Assembly: GCA_900772095.1 (NCBI GenBank)
Contig: CAAGQJ010000022.1
Span: forward strand, 1 to 12,331
From: Bacilli bacterium
Lineage (GTDB): Bacteria > Bacillota_I > Bacilli_A > RF39 > UBA660
Direction of reading: 5' to 3'
Length of the DNA stretch: 12,331 nucleotides
The first letter of the stretch is position 1. Every line of letters starts with the position of its first letter. Position numbers and translations under genes: made by a program. Below the pieces are notes generated by a model. The model saw only the letters and a list, made by a program, of their open reading frames with translations. It searched no databases and was not told where the DNA came from. Shown here in pieces: positions 1 to 5,206 of this stretch.

Positions 1-1
1 C

Positions 2-121
2 TATTCAAAAAATCCAATTAATGCTTTTTTTGAGCAAATACAATGTGGAGATTATTCTGGATTAATTGTTTTTTTTGTTATTTACAATTGCATTAACTTT
101 GTTCGTTTTCGTTCTTTATAG
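2..121 (+). CDS. C-terminal end of an unidentified protein (5' end outside window)
   Basis: This frame is open from the window edge to a TAG at 119-121 and encodes about 39 residues ending in a hydrophobic stretch (GLIVFFVIYNCINFV) and a short basic tail. It could be the end of a membrane protein of the left neighbour, either host or another phage. The alternative frames here close sooner, at 19-21 and at 63-65, which only weakly favours this one. I do not recognise a family, and chance openness in AT-rich DNA cannot be excluded. Confidence 0.3.
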   Translation, partial: YSKNPINAFFEQIQCGDYSGLIVFFVIYNCINFVRFRSL

Positions 122-168
122 AATTGAAGGCAATAAAAACAATTAAAAAATACTTAGGAGAAAATATT

Positions 169-357
169 ATGATAGAAATTTGTTATGTTTTATTAGGAAT
201 ATGTTTATTAATTTTTGTTGCATATTTAATAGAATTAGTTAAAGCTCATATATGGTTAGATGTTTTTATTAAATTAGAAAATTACAAAGTTGATTTAAAT
301 AATTCAAGAAAATATAATACAGAAGTGTTAAACAATGAAAAAACAACTAATTATTAA
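169..357 (+). CDS. Small single-pass membrane protein, 62 aa, unknown function
   Basis: The chosen start is the ATG at 169, eight bases after AGGAG (156-160); an in-frame TTG at 124 has no ribosome binding site. The protein has one N-terminal membrane segment (about residues 4-22, hydrophobic from CYVLLGICLLIFVAYLI) followed by a hydrophilic, Asn/Lys-rich tail of about 40 residues, so the tail probably faces the cytoplasm or forms a short anchored domain. It lies outside the 19-base repeat bounding element 1, so it belongs to the left neighbour, possibly another integrated phage or host DNA. Such small one-pass proteins resemble those inside element 2, but I see no clear homology and assign no function. 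Confidence 0.6.
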   Translation: MIEICYVLLGICLLIFVAYLIELVKAHIWLDVFIKLENYKVDLNNSRKYNTEVLNNEKTTNY

Positions 358-384
358 ACTAAAAAAGAAGAAGCAAAAGAAAAA

Positions 385-404
385 GAGGAAGAGTTGTCTT
401 CCTC
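385..404 (-). terminator. Perfect 8-bp hairpin, terminator-like on the minus strand
   Basis: GAGGAAGA (385-392) pairs perfectly with TCTTCCTC (397-404) around a GTTG loop. Read on the minus strand it is followed by a T-rich tail (complement of the A-rich run 361-384), as in an intrinsic terminator. On the + strand the tail is poor in T runs. It would insulate the gene at 169-357 from transcription coming out of element 1. Confidence 0.5.
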
Positions 405-419
405 AATTGTTATTATAAG

Positions 420-448
420 AACTTAACATAATATCCAAAAGCACTCAA
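420..448 (+). other. Left attachment site of element 1 (dif-like, attL)
   Basis: The 19 bases at 420-438 are repeated exactly at 5073-5091. Bases 421-431 (ACTTAACATAA) are the reverse complement of TTATGTTAAGT, a close match to the XerD-binding arm of bacterial dif sites. The next six bases TATCCA (432-437) would be the central region, and 438-448 the XerC-side arm. The XerC-side arm here differs from that of the right copy and does not look like a good Xer arm, as expected if it comes from the phage attP. The dif reading is inferred from the resemblance; the exact repeat is seen directly. Confidence 0.7.
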
Positions 449-464
449 ATTTGGGTGCTTTTTT
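437..464. terminator. Bidirectional terminator-like hairpin beside attL
   Basis: AAAAGCAC (438-445) pairs with GTGCTTTT (455-462), and the inner bases can extend the stem. The structure is flanked by T runs in both directions, so it can end minus-strand transcription from the regulator at 536-667 and + strand transcription from the left. Its left arm overlaps the putative XerC-side arm of attL. Confidence 0.55.
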
Positions 465-470
465 ATGTGC

Positions 471-486
471 TAGTATAATTATACTA
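471..486. promoter_or_regulatory. Perfect 16-bp palindrome (operator-like)
   Basis: TAGTATAATTATACTA at 471-486 is a perfect palindrome containing a TATAAT-like core in both orientations. It lies between the attL hairpin and the end of the regulator gene. It could be a protein-binding site or a bidirectional -10 box; nothing else supports a choice. Confidence 0.35.
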
Positions 487-535
487 TTTTTATGCTTTCG
501 TGCAAAATAGGGGTGTTTTTTAATGTCTGAGAGGG

Positions 536-667
536 TTATTTCTTTTTCTCTTCAATATATTTTTTGATAATATAATTTATTTGCCCATTAATACTTCTTT
601 CTTCTTGCAAAGCAATTTTTTTTAGTTCTTTATAAATTTCTTCACTTAACCTTAACGTTAAATTCAT
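536..667 (-). CDS. Ribbon-helix-helix (Arc/CopG-type) transcriptional regulator, 43 aa
   Basis: Read on the minus strand, an ATG at 667 follows a GAGGAGTG ribosome binding site and opens a 43-residue protein. It starts with an alternating beta-strand segment (MNLTLRL), then helix A (about residues 8-23, SEEIYKELKKIALQEE) and helix B (about 26-40, with INGQINYIIKKYI), the usual two-helix layout of a ribbon-helix-helix dimer that binds DNA through the strand. Length and composition fit the small Arc/CopG/MetJ-type repressors of plasmids and phages. It is divergent from the early gene at 780, and the region between holds repeated ATGGTAT motifs, so it probably controls lysogeny or copy number of element 1 and its own transcription. 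The fold is clear; the regulated genes are inferred. Confidence 0.85.
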   Translation of the reverse strand: MNLTLRLSEEIYKELKKIALQEERSINGQINYIIKKYIEEKKK

Positions 668-695
668 AGTATCACTCCTCATATAAAATTATATC

Positions 696-757
696 AAAAT
701 GGTATTGACTTTCTAGTGTTATGATGGTATCTTTGTAGTAGATACTAAAATGGTATC
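696..757 (+). promoter_or_regulatory. Early promoter of element 1 with three operator-like repeats
   Basis: A -35 box TTGACT (705-710) lies 17 bp before an extended -10, TGG plus TATCTT (725-733). ATGGTAT occurs three times, at 699-705, 724-730 and 750-756, spaced 25 and 26 bp; the outer two share AAAATGGTAT. GATAC at 741-745 and GTATC at 753-757 also form an inverted pair. A TATAAT sits in the opposite orientation at about 685-690 for the divergent regulator gene. The repeats overlap the -35 and -10 boxes, which suits repression by the ribbon-helix-helix protein encoded next door. Confidence 0.6.
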
Positions 758-779
758 ATTGAAAGGAGGTTCCATAGAA

Positions 780-1088
780 ATGGAATTAAATGTATTTTTT
801 TTAAATGTTTTGAAGTATCAAGACAAAGAAACAAAGGAGTATAAGTATAGATTTAGTTATTTACTAAATGATACTAATGCAATGCAAAACACGGAGAAGT
901 TTAAAGGATTAAACGAATTATGCTTTTATACTGATAATTCATTAGTCTTTGACAAAATGAAAGGTGAGGACACTTTAAAACCAATGATATTGGTAGTAGA
1001 GCAAAGATCATCGTATAACAACCCTTTAAAACAAATTTCACAAGTAACATCAATCAAAACAAAAAATGAAACTATTAGTTTATTATAA
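780..1088 (+). CDS. Early protein of element 1, 102 aa, possible ssDNA-binding protein
   Basis: The ATG at 780 follows an ideal AAAGGAGGT (762-770); an upstream in-frame ATG at 750 lies inside the operator repeats and is not favoured. The product is a soluble, mixed-charge protein with no signal peptide or membrane segment and an alternation of short hydrophobic strands (ELNVFFLNVL, PMILVVEQ) that suggests a beta-rich fold. It is the first gene of the rightward operon, just before the coat gene region, the place where inoviruses commonly keep their single-stranded-DNA-binding protein (pV-type), and about the usual size. The protein at 5207-5503 has the same position and size in element 2. The DNA-binding role is inferred from position only; no motif proves it. 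Confidence 0.7.
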   Translation: MELNVFFLNVLKYQDKETKEYKYRFSYLLNDTNAMQNTEKFKGLNELCFYTDNSLVFDKMKGEDTLKPMILVVEQRSSYNNPLKQISQVTSIKTKNETISLL

Positions 1089-1353
1089 TGTTTTGCATAA
1101 AAATTTCAATGTTATTTTTGAAGAAAATGTCTATGGTAAGCAATTAGGCGATATTTATAAAATAAATTCCGAACTAATTACGATTATAGACCTAAAAGAA
1201 AAACCTAATTTTATAAAAATATGTTATAAGAAATTAATTACAACTAAATATAAATTTGGTAAATTTCTTGTTAGATTAGGTTATCAAATGCAAGGACAAA
1301 ACAACCACAACAAAATAATAGTTAAAAATGTTAGTCCTTGGTGGAAATATTAG
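1066..1353 (+). CDS. Unknown protein of element 1, 95 aa
   Basis: The gene starts inside the end of the previous one (23-base overlap, ATG at 1066) with no obvious ribosome binding site, so translation is probably coupled to the upstream gene. The product is soluble, Lys/Asn-rich and basic (pI clearly high by inspection), with hydrophobic strands such as LITIID and IKICYKKLI and a C-terminal tryptophan pair (SPWWKY). I do not recognise a family. In element 2 the gene at 5525-5776 holds the same position. A basic cytoplasmic protein between the early gene and coat gene could act in DNA replication or coating, but this is only positional. Confidence 0.6.
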   Translation: MKLLVYYNVLHKNFNVIFEENVYGKQLGDIYKINSELITIIDLKEKPNFIKICYKKLITTKYKFGKFLVRLGYQMQGQNNHNKIIVKNVSPWWKY

Positions 1354-1377
1354 ATTTAAAACAATTTTGTTTTAAAT
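1354..1377 (+). promoter_or_regulatory. 11-bp inverted repeat just upstream of the coat gene
   Basis: ATTTAAAACAA (1354-1364) pairs perfectly with TTGTTTTAAAT (1367-1377), ten bases before the coat gene's AAAGGAG. In RNA it forms an AU-rich hairpin that could protect a processed coat mRNA end or weakly attenuate read-through; as DNA it could be a binding site. It starts right after the upstream stop codon. Confidence 0.4.
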
Positions 1378-1403
1378 AAATTTGAAGAAAGGAGTGGTGT
1401 TTA

Positions 1404-1601
1404 GTGGGAGAAACACCAGCAGTGGCAAGCGGAATGGAAGCGGTTATTACTAAATTAACTACGGGTCTTACTACTTCAGTATTTTTCGGTGTGGTTGCTG
1501 ACTTAGTACCTTACATAATTGTAATTGTACCAGTAGCACTCGGAACATATTTCTTAAGAAGATTAGTCCAAGGCTCAGGAAAAGCAAAAGTAAAATTCTA
1601 A
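1404..1601 (+). CDS. Major coat protein of element 1 (pVIII-like), 65 aa
   Basis: The start is a GTG at 1404, nine bases after AAAGGAG (1388-1394). The protein has the three-part layout of an inovirus major coat protein: an acidic/small-residue N-terminal part (GETPAVASGMEAV), a hydrophobic core (about residues 34-50, LVPYIIVIVPVALGTYF) and a basic C-terminus (RR at 52-53, then K residues up to KAKVKF) that would contact the packaged DNA. It has no cleavable signal peptide, like the Pf3 coat protein, so it probably inserts directly with the N-terminus outside. A strong terminator follows at once, as is usual for this highly expressed gene. Call rests on layout, size and context rather than sequence identity. 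Confidence 0.8.
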   Translation: MGETPAVASGMEAVITKLTTGLTTSVFFGVVADLVPYIIVIVPVALGTYFLRRLVQGSGKAKVKF

Positions 1602-1620
1602 TTTTCTTTTGGACAATTGG

Positions 1621-1650
1621 TTGGAGGGGGAGCCCTCCAATATTTTTTTT
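1621..1650 (+). terminator. Strong intrinsic terminator after the coat gene
   Basis: TTGGAGGG (1621-1628) pairs with CCCTCCAA (1633-1640) around a 4-base loop, followed by TATTTTTTTT. It would give a short abundant coat mRNA while letting some read-through into the adsorption genes. The same arrangement, with unrelated stem sequence, occurs in element 2 at 6063-6092. Confidence 0.85.
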
Positions 1651-1667
1651 AGAAAGGAGTTAAAAAA

Positions 1668-1781
1668 ATGTTCGAGATTTTTATTGAAATGTTTAAACAA
1701 TTAATTGATTTAATACCTGGTGTATTTGGTATTGCATTATTATTTGATTTTACTGGTGCATTATTATTTAACAAAAGGTGA
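1668..1781 (+). CDS. 37-aa membrane microprotein, possible minor coat protein
   Basis: An ATG at 1668 follows AGAAAGGAG (1651-1659) directly after the coat terminator and is read to a TGA at 1779-1781. The protein begins amphipathic (MFEIFIEMFKQLIDLIPG) and ends in a hydrophobic segment (VFGIALLFDFTGALLF) with a basic NKR tail. Tiny hydrophobic proteins right after the major coat gene are typical of inovirus minor coat proteins (pVII/pIX-like). The LIPGVFG part recalls ILPGVTYY in the element 2 protein at 8756-9076. Its last codons supply the ribosome binding site for the next gene. Role is inferred from size and position. Confidence 0.6.
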   Translation: MFEIFIEMFKQLIDLIPGVFGIALLFDFTGALLFNKR

Positions 1782-1785
1782 TATT

Positions 1786-2127
1786 ATGGATAAAATTTAT
1801 GTACCTGATTTAGAAAATTATAAATGTTTTTATGTTAGAAGTGAGGGAGTTATAAGAGCATATAAAGAAGTCCCAAAAAATAATACCGATGTTGAGTATA
1901 GAGATTACTATATTAATTCTAATTATATCTACCAAGATGGTACTCAGAGTTTCGGGTCTTATTACTCAATACCAACATGCTTAGAAAATTCAGTGTTAAC
2001 AACTGATTATCAATATAGACTTGATTATCCTGATATATTAATAATTTTTGTTGTTTATGCTATTTTTTGTGTATTTTTACCAATTAAAATTATTATGAAA
2101 TTATTTAAAAGAGGGAGGGTCTTATAA
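1786..2127 (+). CDS. C-terminally anchored membrane protein, 113 aa, probable structural protein
   Basis: The ATG at 1786 follows AAAGGTGAT, which overlaps the previous stop; no closer alternative fits. Residues 1-80 are hydrophilic and Tyr-rich (many YRDYY/NYIY type clusters) without a signal peptide. One membrane segment (about residues 84-104, DILIIFVVYAIFCVFLPIKII) precedes a short basic tail (KLFKRGR). It lies between the coat terminator and the large secreted protein, where minor virion and assembly genes occur. The layout, with a soluble N-terminal part and positively charged tail after the membrane segment, predicts N-out/C-in. No family is recognised with confidence, and element 2 has no evident counterpart. 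Confidence 0.65.
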   Translation: MDKIYVPDLENYKCFYVRSEGVIRAYKEVPKNNTDVEYRDYYINSNYIYQDGTQSFGSYYSIPTCLENSVLTTDYQYRLDYPDILIIFVVYAIFCVFLPIKIIMKLFKRGRVL

Positions 2128-2216
2128 TGAGTATTGAAGAAATTATCGAAGAATTACAAAAAATTTTGGATAGTTTAAAAGTTATAAAGGAGTATTGGTA
2201 TGAAGAAAAAGATTAA
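2127..2216 (+). CDS. 29-aa acidic microprotein overlapping the next gene
   Basis: The ATG at 2127 overlaps the upstream stop (TAATG) and is preceded by GAGGGAGGGT (2111-2120), a strong ribosome binding site that has no other use. The product is a short amphipathic acidic helix (MSIEEIIEELQKILDSLKVI). It ends at 2216, 17 bases inside the next gene, and its last codons carry that gene's AAAGGAG. It may be a real small protein or a leader frame that couples translation to the adsorption protein. Confidence 0.5.
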   Translation: MSIEEIIEELQKILDSLKVIKEYWYEEKD

Positions 2217-3324
2217 ATATTTATTGTTATTGTTACCATTTTTAATTATCCCCAATGTTAAAGCAACTAATTTGCCTAACTGGGCTAGTGATATTGATTA
2301 TGTACAAAGAGCATCTATTTTTAAATGTAGTTCTAAATCTTCTTGTAGTGAAGTTTCTTCATCAACTGGTTTAATAAAAGATGATGGTTATTATATTATT
2401 TATAATACTACAGGTCAAACTTTAAATGATTATGGTTTAGGTGTTAATCATTACGTAGGAATTTTAGACCCAAATATTTTATATTCTTATAGTTTATATT
2501 TATGCTCTAATAAATCTATTGGTTCATCTTCTAAATCTATAACAACTACTTCTAATAGTTCTTATGGCTGGCTTGGAACTAAACCGAATTATCAATGGGC
2601 TAATTATTATGGTTTAAGTGCAACTGCTTTAAAAGATTTATCTACTAATGAAAGTTACACGTGCGATTATTCATATAGTTTTAATGCTATTTTTTCGCCT
2701 GGCTCTACTAACACTTCTATTAATTATTTTTTGTCTTCTTCTACTTCAATTTCTAATGTTGAACTTTATGTTATTGGCTATAAATTAGAGGCATTAGGCA
2801 ATTATAACAATTTAACAGCTAGTGACATATCACAAGCTATAGAAAATTCTAATATTGCTAGTGCTTCAAGTGTAGAAGAAGTACAAACATCTTTAGAAGA
2901 AGTTAAAACCGAATTGCAAGGAGCCAAAGAAGAACAAAGTAAAACAAATGACATTTTAAGTGATGGTAATGTAGATGATAGCATTGAAGAGGGTAAAAGT
3001 TTTTTTAGTAATGTAGCCGATACGACACCTACGGGAAGTTTAGGGCAATTTTTAACAATTCCCTTAACATTCGTGCAATCATTATTAGATACATCTTGTA
3101 AAAAAATTGAATTACCTTTACCTTTTGTAAGCAAGAAAATTTATTTACCTTGTTTAGATACATTTTGGGAAAGAATGGGGGCATTAAAAACATTAATTAA
3201 TGTTGTATGGCTCGCCGTAGTTGGTACTCGTATTTTATCGGGAATATTTAAACTTACTATTGAGGTTGTAGATACTAACCCCAATAAAAGTGACCCAATA
3301 TGTCTAAAGACCTGGGAATTATAG
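2200..3324 (+). CDS. Secreted, membrane-anchored tip/adsorption protein (pIII-like), 374 aa
   Basis: Start ATG at 2200 after ATAAAGGAG. A clear signal peptide occupies residues 1-22 (MKKKIKYLLLLLPFLIIPN, then VKA before the cut). The exported part (about 23-220) is rich in Ser, Thr, Asn and Tyr with paired cysteines (43/49, 102, 155). A coiled-coil-like stretch follows (about 223-253, EEVQTSLEEVKTELQGAKEE), then a segment with Cys300 and Cys318 around IELPLPF, and a membrane segment at about 330-350. This order (signal, variable outer domain, stalk, C-terminal anchor) is that of inovirus pIII-type receptor-binding proteins, as is its place between coat and assembly genes. The receptor is unknown, and sequence identity to known pIII is not evident. 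Confidence 0.75.
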   Translation: MKKKIKYLLLLLPFLIIPNVKATNLPNWASDIDYVQRASIFKCSSKSSCSEVSSSTGLIKDDGYYIIYNTTGQTLNDYGLGVNHYVGILDPNILYSYSLYLCSNKSIGSSSKSITTTSNSSYGWLGTKPNYQWANYYGLSATALKDLSTNESYTCDYSYSFNAIFSPGSTNTSINYFLSSSTSISNVELYVIGYKLEALGNYNNLTASDISQAIENSNIASASSVEEVQTSLEEVKTELQGAKEEQSKTNDILSDGNVDDSIEEGKSFFSNVADTTPTGSLGQFLTIPLTFVQSLLDTSCKKIELPLPFVSKKIYLPCLDTFWERMGALKTLINVVWLAVVGTRILSGIFKLTIEVVDTNPNKSDPICLKTWEL

Positions 3325-3334
3325 GAGGTAACAA

Positions 3335-3634
3335 ATGATTAGTAAAATTATAAGTGGATTATTAAAATTCGTTATTGGTTTAGCCTCAATTATAACTGCT
3401 CCTATTGACGCGATAATATTGGAGGCTTTACCTGATTTGTCAAGTGCCCTAGGACATATAACATCATTCTTCAATCTTGTTTCTTCTTCGATTGGGTGGT
3501 GTATGTCTGCAGTAGGATTTCCACGTGACGCATTATTATTAATTGTAGCATTTTTCGTATTTAAATATGCCATAGTAGGTATCTCTTCAGGAGTTAAAAG
3601 AGTTATTAAATTATGGTATGTATTAAAACCATAG
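3335..3634 (+). CDS. Hydrophobic pVI-like minor coat/assembly protein, 99 aa
   Basis: ATG at 3335 follows ATAGGAGGT directly after the pIII-like gene. About three hydrophobic segments can be seen: residues 8-30 (LLKFVIGLASIITAPIDAIIL), 42-60 (ITSFFNLVSSSIGWCMSAV) and 64-83 (DALLLIVAFFVFKYAIVGI), followed by a basic end (KRVIKLW). Size, hydrophobicity and location between the tip protein and the Zot ATPase match pVI-type tip proteins of filamentous phages. The PRDALLLIVAFFVF segment resembles PTEIRLLLTFCLSM near the end of the 535-residue protein of element 2 (6984-8591). Its last codons overlap nothing, and the Zot ATG follows eight bases after its stop. Confidence 0.65.
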   Translation: MISKIISGLLKFVIGLASIITAPIDAIILEALPDLSSALGHITSFFNLVSSSIGWCMSAVGFPRDALLLIVAFFVFKYAIVGISSGVKRVIKLWYVLKP

Positions 3635-3642
3635 GAGGTATT

Positions 3643-4290
3643 ATGTATTTTTATATAATTATAGTTGTAATAGTATTTGTTCTAATAAAATTTAGACATA
3701 CTAAAATTAAATTTAAAACATTTTTCAAAAAGGGGTTCGTGCCTAAACGAGGTAAATTCGGGGTTTACTGCTATTGTGGTAAACAAGGCTCAGGAAAAAC
3801 ATATTCAACAGTGGAATTTCTTTTAAATAATAAGCATATCCCTATCTATTCCAATGTTCATTTAAAAGGGGTAGAATATACTTATTTTTCTGGATTCAAT
3901 TCACTTCTTGATTTAAGAGATAAAACTGATTGTATTATCGTTTATGACGAAATTTTTACTGCATTAACAAAAACATCAAAAATAAACCAAGATGTATTAG
4001 ATTTTCTATCACAAATGAGAAAAAGAAGAATTATATTTATAACAACGGCTCAAGAATGGCTAGAAATAAATATGACTTTGCGTAGATATTGTAGATACCA
4101 AATAGAATGTAGTATGCGTGACTTTTTAGGTCTAGGAATATTAGTCAAACGTTGTTATGACGCAGAACTAATGAAATGGTCTCAAGAAGATAATGAATAT
4201 GTTGCACCACTAGTGCAGACTACTATATCAAAATGTAACATAAAAGTTGCTAATAGTTATGATACGTTCGAGCAGATAAAAACTTCTTAA
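3643..4290 (+). CDS. zot-like: Zot/pI-type phage assembly ATPase, 215 aa
   Basis: The start is the ATG at 3643, placed after AGGAGGT (3633-3639); an in-frame ATG at 3613 would put the gene inside the previous one. Residues 3-17 form a membrane segment (YIIIVVIVFVLIK), residues 46-53 are a Walker A motif GKQGSGKT, and residues 98-103 (IIVYDE) a Walker B. RKRR (126-129) and TTAQEW (134-139) fit the later conserved part of the Zot domain. Zot/pI proteins drive extrusion of filamentous phage through the membrane and are the hallmark gene of inoviruses. Unusually the membrane anchor is at the N-terminus; classical pI/Zot has it after the ATPase domain. The gene is followed by the origin region. 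Confidence 0.85.
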   Translation: MYFYIIIVVIVFVLIKFRHTKIKFKTFFKKGFVPKRGKFGVYCYCGKQGSGKTYSTVEFLLNNKHIPIYSNVHLKGVEYTYFSGFNSLLDLRDKTDCIIVYDEIFTALTKTSKINQDVLDFLSQMRKRRIIFITTAQEWLEINMTLRRYCRYQIECSMRDFLGLGILVKRCYDAELMKWSQEDNEYVAPLVQTTISKCNIKVANSYDTFEQIKTS

Positions 4291-4300
4291 AATTTTAATA

Positions 4301-4348
4301 ATGTTACGTAGTGTTGGGCTAGCGTACGCGCCCATCACGTAGGAACAT
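4301..4348 (+). other. Long imperfect hairpin in the element 1 intergenic region
   Basis: ATGTT (4301-4305) pairs with AACAT (4344-4348), and inside it TACGTAGTG and TGGGC pair with mismatches to CACGTAG and GCCCA, with the self-complementary GCGTACGC at the tip. This GC-rich structure stands out in AT-rich DNA and starts ten bases after the Zot stop. It may be the packaging signal or a complementary-strand origin, as in the hairpin-rich intergenic region of filamentous phages, or just the operon terminator. Confidence 0.55.
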
Positions 4349-4422
4349 TCGACAGGGTATGGGGTGTAACCTCATATAAAATTATTAAAAAAAAGTAGTA
4401 CATTTTATGCCAAAAAAAGAAC

Positions 4423-4456
4423 AAAAAACTATGCTACTACGACTATATAGTTTTTT
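4423..4456 (+). other. Rolling-circle plus-strand origin: nick hairpin with TACTACGAC
   Basis: AAAAAACTAT (4423-4432) pairs perfectly with ATAGTTTTTT (4447-4456). The 14-base loop carries TACTACGAC (4435-4443), the nick sequence of the pMV158 plasmid family, where RepB cuts between G and A in the loop of a hairpin (here between 4441 and 4442). A second inverted pair, GTAGTA (4395-4400) with TACTAC (4435-4440), overlaps it. The site is 36 bases upstream of a Rep of the matching family. The motif is exact; nicking is inferred. Confidence 0.85.
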
Positions 4457-4492
4457 GTGTATTTTGTGCATTGATATTTTGGAGGTCAAAAA

Positions 4493-5068
4493 ATGAAAGA
4501 AATTAGTACTAATTCAGAAGAAATCGACGAGAAAAGATATAGAAATTTTATGATACTTTTGTATAAAGATACATCTAGTTATAACTTCGATGATGTCATA
4601 TTTGATTTAAAAGGTAGTTTCAAGAATTATGCCTATATAGAACATCAACCAGAAAAAGACGAAAAAAAAGAACATATCCATTTTATCTTATCATTAGACA
4701 ATGCCAGGACTATAGAAAGCATAGCCAATAGGCTAGGGGTACCCAGTAACCACATACAAAGTGTAAAATCTTTAAGGGCAAGTTGTAGGTATCTAATTCA
4801 TTTAGATAATGAAGATAAAACAAGATATGAACTTACGGAGGTTACAGTATCTCCGTCATTTTCGAGAAAATTTTTCGGTGCGTTTGACGACCTAAAAACT
4901 GAAGAAGATGTTATCGACGACATATATTTATTTATTGACAACCTAACTGATGTTGATTATAAAGAGGCAATAAAATTATTAATAAAATTTGTTAATAGTC
5001 AGTCATATGATACAATTTATAAGCGTTATAGACCAGAATTTCAAGACTACTTAAAACTTAATATGTAA
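4493..5068 (+). CDS. rep: Rolling-circle replication initiator, RepB/Rep_2-type HUH endonuclease, 191 aa
   Basis: ATG at 4493 follows TTTGGAGGTC. An N-terminal strand RNFMILLYKD (residues 17-26) is motif 1. The metal-binding HUH motif is HIH at 61-63 within EHIHFIL. The catalytic region is CRYLIHLDNEDKTRY (98-112), with Tyr100 aligning with the active tyrosine of pMV158 RepB (in its YLTH context). Size (about 200 aa) suits the Rep_2 family, which lacks a helicase domain. It would nick the hairpin loop at 4435-4443 to start plus-strand synthesis of the phage DNA. Plasmid-type Rep in a filamentous phage indicates modular exchange. The gene ends five bases before the attR core, so it is the last gene of element 1. 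Confidence 0.85.
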   Translation: MKEISTNSEEIDEKRYRNFMILLYKDTSSYNFDDVIFDLKGSFKNYAYIEHQPEKDEKKEHIHFILSLDNARTIESIANRLGVPSNHIQSVKSLRASCRYLIHLDNEDKTRYELTEVTVSPSFSRKFFGAFDDLKTEEDVIDDIYLFIDNLTDVDYKEAIKLLIKFVNSQSYDTIYKRYRPEFQDYLKLNM

Positions 5069-5072
5069 GTAC

Positions 5073-5101
5073 AACTTAACATAATATCCAATTAATTGAC
5101 T
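5073..5101 (+). other. Right attachment site of element 1 (dif-like, attR)
   Basis: Bases 5073-5091 repeat 420-438 exactly. The XerD-type arm ACTTAACATAA is at 5074-5084, the centre TATCCA at 5085-5090, and the XerC-side arm ATTAATTGACT at 5091-5101. On the reverse strand this arm (AGTCAATTAAT) matches an ideal Xer arm better than the left copy does, so it is probably the arm of the original target, either the chromosomal dif or the end of element 2. Confidence 0.7.
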
Positions 5102-5163
5102 TATAGGTTTACAATTGTAAACTTCGAGTTTACAAAATTTTGTTAAACTACCCATTTATAAGT
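5099..5163 (+). promoter_or_regulatory. Nested palindromes upstream of element 2's first gene (operators)
   Basis: GTTTACAATTGTAAAC (5107-5122) is a perfect 16-bp palindrome. A second, near-palindrome at 5128-5148 has the same GTTTAC half-site and a GTTAAAC end. Both lie inside an outer inverted pair, ACTTATA (5099-5105) and TATAAGT (5157-5163). TTTACA within them can serve as a -35 box, but no convincing -10 is placed. The arrangement suggests tandem repressor sites controlling the early genes; the repressor is not identified. Confidence 0.5.
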
Positions 5164-5206
5164 GATTTAAACAGCTTTCAAATATTATTATTTGGAGGTT
5201 TTTTTA

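Larger units (their letters stand above)
420..5091. mobile_element. Inovirus-like prophage, element 1 (Xer/dif-type integration)
   Basis: A complete filamentous-phage-like genome lies between two copies of an exact 19-base repeat (420-438 and 5073-5091); the unit is 4,653 bp, in the usual size range for small inoviruses. It encodes, in order, a minus-strand ribbon-helix-helix regulator, two early genes, a major coat protein with terminator, small membrane proteins, a signal-peptide adsorption-type protein, a pVI-like protein, a Zot/pI ATPase, an origin region with a nick-site hairpin, and an HUH Rep. No recombinase gene is present, which fits phages that borrow host XerCD. Both the gene order and the Zot ATPase support the inovirus call. 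No secretin is encoded, as expected for a host with one membrane. Confidence 0.85.

Noticed and set aside
750..780. Start of the first early gene at ATG 750
   Set aside because: That ATG is part of an operator repeat and has no ribosome binding site; ATG 780 follows AAAGGAGGT.
2802..3134. Minus-strand open frame of 110 codons inside the pIII-like gene
   Set aside because: It is antisense to a well-supported signal-peptide gene, has no ribosome binding site and has a Ser/Leu-rich composition typical of a reverse shadow frame.
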